Positions 60,080 through 64,000 of a stretch of DNA of 64,000 bases are shown piece by piece. The first letter of the stretch is position 1. Every line of letters starts with the position of its first letter. The notes beneath the pieces were generated by a model. The model was not told where the DNA came from. It did not search any database and saw nothing but the letters and a program-made list of their open reading frames with translations. Source of the stretch: Pseudomonas aylmerensis (GTDB taxonomy: Bacteria > Pseudomonadota > Gammaproteobacteria > Pseudomonadales > Pseudomonadaceae); NCBI RefSeq assembly GCF_001702265.1, contig NZ_MAUE01000026.1, forward strand, positions 186,001 to 250,000, read 5' to 3'. Made by a program: the position numbers and the translations under genes.

Positions 60080-61095
60080 CGGCGGGCTCCCTGCACGGCC
60101 ACGGCCTTGCCGGTTTCGAATGACTCGATGCAGGCGCGGGCAATTGCCAGGGCTGCGCGCGCGTCTTCGCCGCTGGCCAGGGGCTGGGCGCCGGTGCGCA
60201 GGCAGTCGACAAAATGGTTGAGCTCGGCGATGTAGGCGTCGCGCAACAGGTCAGTGTCCATGCGCTGCGTGTCGGCCTGGATGCCCTCGGCGAGGTAGCG
60301 CACCAGGTCCGACTCGTTGAGGCTGCCCATGCTCAGCATGCCTGCGCTGCCGAACACTTCGCCGCGCACGTCGTAGCCATACACCGCCTGGAAGTTGGCT
60401 TCGGCGGTGGCAATCGCACCGTTGTCAAAGCGGATCGCAACCACGGCGGTGTCGAGGAACCCTTTGCTTTTGTATTCCGGGGCGATCAGCGCATCGGCCA
60501 TCACATACACCTGCAGCGCTTCGGCGCCGGGGTTGAGGTAGCGCAGGGTGTCGAAGTCGTGGATCAGGGTTTCCAGGAAGATCACCCACTGTGGCGAGTT
60601 GGCCGGGTTGTTCAGCGCCGGGTCGCGGGTCAATGAGCGCAACAGCTGCGGCGTGCCGATACGCCCGGCCGCCACGTCGAGGTGCGCGGTGCGAAAGCTC
60701 TTGGCGAATCGTCGGTTGAACCCGACTTGTAGCGGCACCCGCGCATCGGCAGCGGCGGCGATGGCGCGGTCGGCTTCATCGAGGGTGATGGCCATGGGTT
60801 TTTCACAGAAGATGCCCTTGCCGGCGCGCGCGGCGCGGATCACCAGTTCGGCATGGCTGCGGGCCGGGGCGGCGATGAGCACGCCATCGATGTCCGGGTC
60901 GTCGAGCAACTGCTGCGGGTCGGTGTAGACCTTCTCCACGCCCAGTTCCGCCGCCAGCCGTGCGGCTTGGCCTGGGGTCGGGTCGGCAATGGCGGCCAGG
61001 CAGGCGCCGGGGATATGCCGGGCGGCGGTAAGGCCGTGAAAGCTGCCCATGCGACCGGCACCGATCAAACCCAGGCGGATGTTCTGTGTACTCAT
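60076..61095 (-). CDS. Gfo/Idh/MocA-family dehydrogenase (inositol dehydrogenase-like)
   Basis: This 339-residue NAD(P)-dependent enzyme has the Rossmann motif LGLIGAGRMGSFHG (8-21), the catalytic-lysine motif EKPMAITLDEADRA near 98, and the C-terminal domain with the signature HDFDTLRYL near 178. It resembles IolG and scyllo-inositol or glucose-fructose-type dehydrogenases. It is the first gene of the sigma-54-driven unit and overlaps the isomerase. A role in polyol or sugar oxidation is well supported, but the exact substrate is not. Confidence 0.87.
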   Translation of the reverse strand: MSTQNIRLGLIGAGRMGSFHGLTAARHIPGACLAAIADPTPGQAARLAAELGVEKVYTDPQQLLDDPDIDGVLIAAPARSHAELVIRAARAGKGIFCEKPMAITLDEADRAIAAAADARVPLQVGFNRRFAKSFRTAHLDVAAGRIGTPQLLRSLTRDPALNNPANSPQWVIFLETLIHDFDTLRYLNPGAEALQVYVMADALIAPEYKSKGFLDTAVVAIRFDNGAIATAEANFQAVYGYDVRGEVFGSAGMLSMGSLNESDLVRYLAEGIQADTQRMDTDLLRDAYIAELNHFVDCLRTGAQPLASGEDARAALAIARACIESFETGKAVAVQGARR

Positions 61096-61153
61096 GAAGT
61101 GACCCCTTTTTTATTGTTGGCCCCAGGACGGTCCTGGCAGGCATAGGGGCAGG

Positions 61154-61169
61154 AGCAAAGCCTGTGCCA
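61154..61169 (-). promoter_or_regulatory. Sigma-54 promoter of the dehydrogenase-isomerase-binding protein unit
   Basis: The minus strand reads TGGCAC-AGGCT-TTGCT, an exact fit to the sigma-54 consensus TGGCAC-N5-TTGCW with correct GG/GC spacing. Transcription would start near 61143, giving a leader of about 48 nt before the dehydrogenase ATG at 61095. The neighbouring gene encodes a sigma-54 activator. Confidence 0.8.
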
Positions 61170-61232
61170 ATTCACAAGTTATTGATGTGTAAGGATTAAT
61201 TAATCTAAATAAACAAAATGTGTTCATTTCAA

Positions 61233-61256
61233 TGACATGTCTATACTGACATGTCA
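61233..61256. promoter_or_regulatory. Paired-palindrome UAS for the sigma-54 activator
   Basis: Two copies of the palindrome GACATGTC, in TGACATGTC (61233-61241) and TGACATGTCA (61247-61256), are spaced 14 bp start to start. The pair is centred about 100 bp upstream of the predicted sigma-54 start. That is a normal distance for enhancer-binding proteins. It also lies only 12 bp before the activator's own start, so autorepression is possible. Confidence 0.65.
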
Positions 61257-61267
61257 AAAATCTACAC

Positions 61268-63244
61268 ATGGATAATCCGATGAGCATGGCGTTCAGCGTG
61301 CAAGACCTCGACTACCTCACGGCCCTGGGGCCGGCGGCGCTCAACGACGGCCCGGTGGCCGCGCTGGAGCACGCGTGGCAGGCTTGCCGGAGTGGCCAGG
61401 TCCAACGCCCGGTGGCGGTCCGCCAGGTGATTTGGGATTCATGGCGGCGCAGCGTCGAGGCCGGGATCGACCCGGCAGACAACGCCTACCGCTTTGCCAG
61501 CGCCGATACGCTTGCCGCCACCCTGGCCAGCCATCGCGTGCTGATCGCCGCAGCAGCGCAAGTCATGCATGGGCTGCTGGCCTACAACCCGCGCGGCCAT
61601 ATCAACCTCACCGATGCCGATGGCATCACCCTGTATTTCTGTGGGCTGGATATCACCCCCGTTGGCAGTCGCCTGCTCGAGTCGGTCCAGGGCACCAACT
61701 GCACCGGCCTGGCGCTGGCCGAGGACCATCTGGTGTACGTGCTGGCCGAGGAAAACTTCGCCAGCGGCCTGCGCCAGCGCCGTATGCACTGCGCCGCGGC
61801 GCCGATCAAAAACGCCCAGGGCCAGACGCTGGCCATGCTGACCCTGACCGCCGAACCCGGCTGGTTTCACTTTCATACCCTGGGCACGGTGCAGGCGGCG
61901 GCCGAGGCGGTGTCGCGGCAAATGGCCCTGCAAGGGTTGTTGGAAGAACAGCAAACGGTGCTCGAAGTGCTCAACGAAGGCTTGGTGGTGCTGGATGAGC
62001 GCGGCTGCATCAAGGCCCTCAACCGTTATGCCCGGCAGTTGTTCGGCGTGGGGCTGGAACTGCTCGGCCAGCCGTTCCAGCGCCTGGGCCGCAGTGAATT
62101 GAGCGCCGCGCTGGGTGAGGCGGTTCGCGATCTCGACTGCACCTTTCACCTGCACAATCGCAGCCAGCTCGCGTGCCTGGTCTCGGTGTGCCCGCTGGAG
62201 CAGGGCGGGGTAATCGTGTCCCTGCGTGAAAACCGGCGCATCCGCGAGATCACCCGGCGCATCGTCGGCACCCAGGCGAGCTACACCTTCGACACCATCC
62301 AGGGCACCTCGCGGGCCATCCAGGACGCGCTGCACCTGGGGCGCATCGCCAGTCGCAGTGAGTCCACCACGCTGATCCTCGGCGAAAGCGGCACCGGCAA
62401 GGAGCTGTTCGCCCAGGCCATCCACAATGCCAGCGACCGCGCCAATGGCCCGTTTGTGGCGGTCAATTGCGGCGCGATCCCACGGGACCTGGTGCAAAGC
62501 GAACTGTTTGGCCACGTCGAAGGGGCCTTCACCGGCTCGGCCCGTGGCGGCTCGGCGGGCAAGTTCGAATTGGCGGATGGCGGCACTATTTTTCTCGACG
62601 AAATCGGCGACATGTCCTTCGACGCCCAGGTCAGCCTGTTGCGAGTGTTGCAGGAGGGTGAAATCACCCGCGTCGGTGCAAAGAACTCGCGGCAGGTGGA
62701 CGTGCGCATCATTGCCGCCACCCACCGCAACCTCAGCCAGGCGGTGGCCGAGGGTGCATTCCGTGAAGACCTCTACTACCGCCTCAACGTGCTGAACCTG
62801 ACCGTGCCGCCCCTGCGCATGCGCCGTGAAGATATCCCGTTGCTGGCGCGGCACTTTCTTGCGCGCTGTGCGCGTTCGCTGCGTAAAACGGTGCAGGGCT
62901 TTTCCCCCGAAGCGCTGGAAATGCTCTCGGCCTACGCCTGGCCGGGCAATGTGCGTGAGCTGGAAAACAGCGTGGAGCGCGCCACCAACCTGGCGACGGG
63001 CGAACTGATCCAGGCGGCCGATCTACCCCTGGAAACCAGACCGCGCGCCACCCTGCGCCACTACGAACCCCAGCCCGCCCAGGACCTGAGCAGCCACGAA
63101 ATGCACGCCATCGTCGCCGCACTCACCACCACCCGCGGCAACATCCGCCTGGCCGCGCGGCAACTGAACGTGTCGCGGGGTGGGCTGTACAACAAGATGA
63201 GCCGGTTTGGCCTGAGTGCCGCAGATTTTCGCAGCCCCCTGTAG
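61268..63244 (+). CDS. Sigma-54-dependent enhancer-binding regulator (GAF-PAS-AAA+-Fis)
   Basis: This 658-residue AcoR/DhaR-like activator has an N-terminal GAF sensor region (about 60-210) and a PAS domain (about 222-320, VLEVLNEGLVVLDERGCIKALN). The AAA+ domain has Walker A GESGTGKE (372-379), the sigma-54 contact loop GAFTGS near 420, Walker B GGTIFLDEIGD and ERAT-type arginine-finger motifs. A Fis-type helix-turn-helix ends it (GNIRLAARQLNVSRGGLYNKM, near 624). No phospho-acceptor receiver domain is present, so a ligand bound by GAF or PAS is the likely signal. ATG 61280 is an alternative start. It is divergent from its probable target unit. Confidence 0.9.
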   Translation: MDNPMSMAFSVQDLDYLTALGPAALNDGPVAALEHAWQACRSGQVQRPVAVRQVIWDSWRRSVEAGIDPADNAYRFASADTLAATLASHRVLIAAAAQVMHGLLAYNPRGHINLTDADGITLYFCGLDITPVGSRLLESVQGTNCTGLALAEDHLVYVLAEENFASGLRQRRMHCAAAPIKNAQGQTLAMLTLTAEPGWFHFHTLGTVQAAAEAVSRQMALQGLLEEQQTVLEVLNEGLVVLDERGCIKALNRYARQLFGVGLELLGQPFQRLGRSELSAALGEAVRDLDCTFHLHNRSQLACLVSVCPLEQGGVIVSLRENRRIREITRRIVGTQASYTFDTIQGTSRAIQDALHLGRIASRSESTTLILGESGTGKELFAQAIHNASDRANGPFVAVNCGAIPRDLVQSELFGHVEGAFTGSARGGSAGKFELADGGTIFLDEIGDMSFDAQVSLLRVLQEGEITRVGAKNSRQVDVRIIAATHRNLSQAVAEGAFREDLYYRLNVLNLTVPPLRMRREDIPLLARHFLARCARSLRKTVQGFSPEALEMLSAYAWPGNVRELENSVERATNLATGELIQAADLPLETRPRATLRHYEPQPAQDLSSHEMHAIVAALTTTRGNIRLAARQLNVSRGGLYNKMSRFGLSAADFRSPL

Positions 63245-63445
63245 CCGGCGCCTTCACAGTAGGGTGGGCAGGTAAGGATCGATGGCGCGGTCTTTGGCTG
63301 AACTGCGGGGCAGCGCACCCTAAGATGCTCCGGACACAGAGCCACCCTAAACGCAGACGGGCCACCGATTCCAGCAGCGGCGAGGATTGTCCCAGATGGC
63401 CTTGCTGGCCCTTTACAAGCCATGAAAAAACGCTACCTACTGATC

Positions 63446-63493
63446 GTTCCCGCGCTCTGCGTGGGAATGCCTCCACGGACGCTCCGCGTCCCC
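63446..63493. repeat. Double-hairpin short repeat (GTTCCC...GGGAATGC / GGACGCTCCGCGTCC)
   Basis: Two adjacent small hairpins are visible: TTCCCGCGCTCTGCGTGGGAA and GGACGCTCCGCGTCC. I recall closely similar elements repeated across Pseudomonas genomes. It lies between the convergent activator and LacI-type genes and may serve as a transcription end or a REP-like element. Confidence 0.6.
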
Positions 63494-63506
63494 CAAGCAC
63501 CAGCCC

Positions 63507-64000
63507 TCAAGCCCCCATGTTCTCCGACGTCACGATCTGCGGCGCTATATGCACCCGATGCCGCAGCGGATCAAACCCTTCGCCACTTTGCAATTGCACC
63601 AGCAACTGCACCAGTGCGTGCGCCGTCTGCCGGGGCTGTGAGTCCATCACCACATCGATCAGGCCCTGGCTCAGTGCCTGGCGGGACAGCGCGGTGGACT
63701 CCTGCAGGATGCTGCACAGCGTCGGGCGCTTGGGCAGTTGCGCCAGGGCGTTGATCACGCCGTCGCCGCCACCGCCGACCACGCACAGGCCGCGCAGGTC
63801 GGTGTGGCGGGTGAGCAGGTCGAGGGTGGCTTCTTCGGTGATGTCGCAGTTGTCGAGGTTGATCAGCGGCTCAAGTGGCTTGAGGCCCGGCGCGTGTTCG
63901 GCGAGGTAGCTGTGCAGGCCTTCGACCCGCGCCTGGTGACCGAGGAAACGGTGGCCACCCAACAGGATCCCGACGCTGCCTTTGCGTGCGCCGCAGGTGC
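63507..64000 (-). CDS. LacI-family regulator, C-terminal effector domain (5' end outside window)
   Basis: The frame enters from the right edge with GSVGILLGGHRFLGHQARVEGLH and continues for about 165 residues to ENMGA. It has the LacI/PurR periplasmic-binding-like effector fold: GLCVVGGGGDGVINALAQ, then GLIDVVMDSQPRQTAHALVQLL and a C-terminal GEGFDPLRHRVHIAPQIVTSEN. The DNA-binding N-terminus is not in the window. This effector type binds sugars or polyols, and the gene lies beside the sigma-54 polyol unit, so it may be a second regulator of the same pathway. Confidence 0.8.
   Translation of the reverse strand, partial: TCGARKGSVGILLGGHRFLGHQARVEGLHSYLAEHAPGLKPLEPLINLDNCDITEEATLDLLTRHTDLRGLCVVGGGGDGVINALAQLPKRPTLCSILQESTALSRQALSQGLIDVVMDSQPRQTAHALVQLLVQLQSGEGFDPLRHRVHIAPQIVTSENMGA

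Overview
The window looks like chromosomal DNA of a fluorescent Pseudomonas (P. fluorescens group). The grounds are uniformly GC-rich coding sequence, a xenobiotic reductase that I recognise as close to P. putida XenA, Pseudomonas-type REP/REPIN palindromes, a Roc-like two-component system beside chaperone-usher fimbriae, and many compact sugar-acid and aromatic catabolic operons with local regulators. No rRNA, tRNA, CRISPR array, insertion sequence or prophage was seen.

Layout. 1-3771 (minus): the end of a catabolic operon (carboxymuconolactone-decarboxylase-like protein, flavin reductase, aldehyde dehydrogenase, alpha/beta hydrolase, DUF1185 protein) with a palindromic operator in front. 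4073-16204 (plus): a surface-adhesion block, made of a hybrid sensor kinase and LuxR-type response regulator (RocS/RocA-like), then pilin, chaperone, usher and tip adhesin, then a pertactin-like autotransporter. A perfect Anr/FNR box lies upstream of the kinase. 16342-21546 (plus): a complete L-threonate pathway (ltnD, otnK, otnC, GntP permease, otnI), followed by a tandem ~145-bp repeat carrying a terminator and a DeoR-type regulator. 22792-25771 (minus): a chemoreceptor and a bestrophin-like channel. 25801-27955: a two-gene cassette (unknown winged-helix protein plus a membrane diguanylate cyclase) bounded by 41-bp direct repeats. 28047-29531: a Fic toxin-antitoxin pair and a phosphoesterase. 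29540-31709: an ArsR/xenA divergent pair and a SRAP protein.

31771-35562 (minus): an MFS transporter, LysR regulator and aspartase-family lyase, with a second perfect Anr/FNR box and an LTTR-type dyad upstream. 35822-46521: an oxidative L-arabinose cluster (GntR regulator, dehydratase, MFS, AraD1-type dehydratase, 2-oxoglutarate-semialdehyde dehydrogenase, lactonase, AraF, mutarotase, SDR dehydrogenase). Three TNGTNNNACNA sites lie at its two divergent promoters. AraF is present without AraG/AraH. 46540-49979: GST, Mug glycosylase, AraC regulator and MFS efflux pump. 49991-57367: a MarR regulator divergent from an RND tripartite pump and a YghU-type GST. 57414-58320: a nested array of four REPINs and eight ~47-bp modules. 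58354-63244: a polyol/sugar-type operon (binding protein, TIM-barrel isomerase, Gfo/Idh/MocA dehydrogenase) with a consensus sigma-54 promoter, facing its presumed enhancer-binding activator across a paired-palindrome UAS. The right edge holds the 3' part of a LacI-family regulator.

The strongest leads are the sigma-54/UAS circuit, the three-site GntR regulon, the two Anr boxes, the direct-repeat-bounded cyclase cassette, the fimbria-autotransporter-Roc block, and two orphan ABC binding proteins each followed by REP-type repeats. All functions are read from sequence and motif memory; no search was run.
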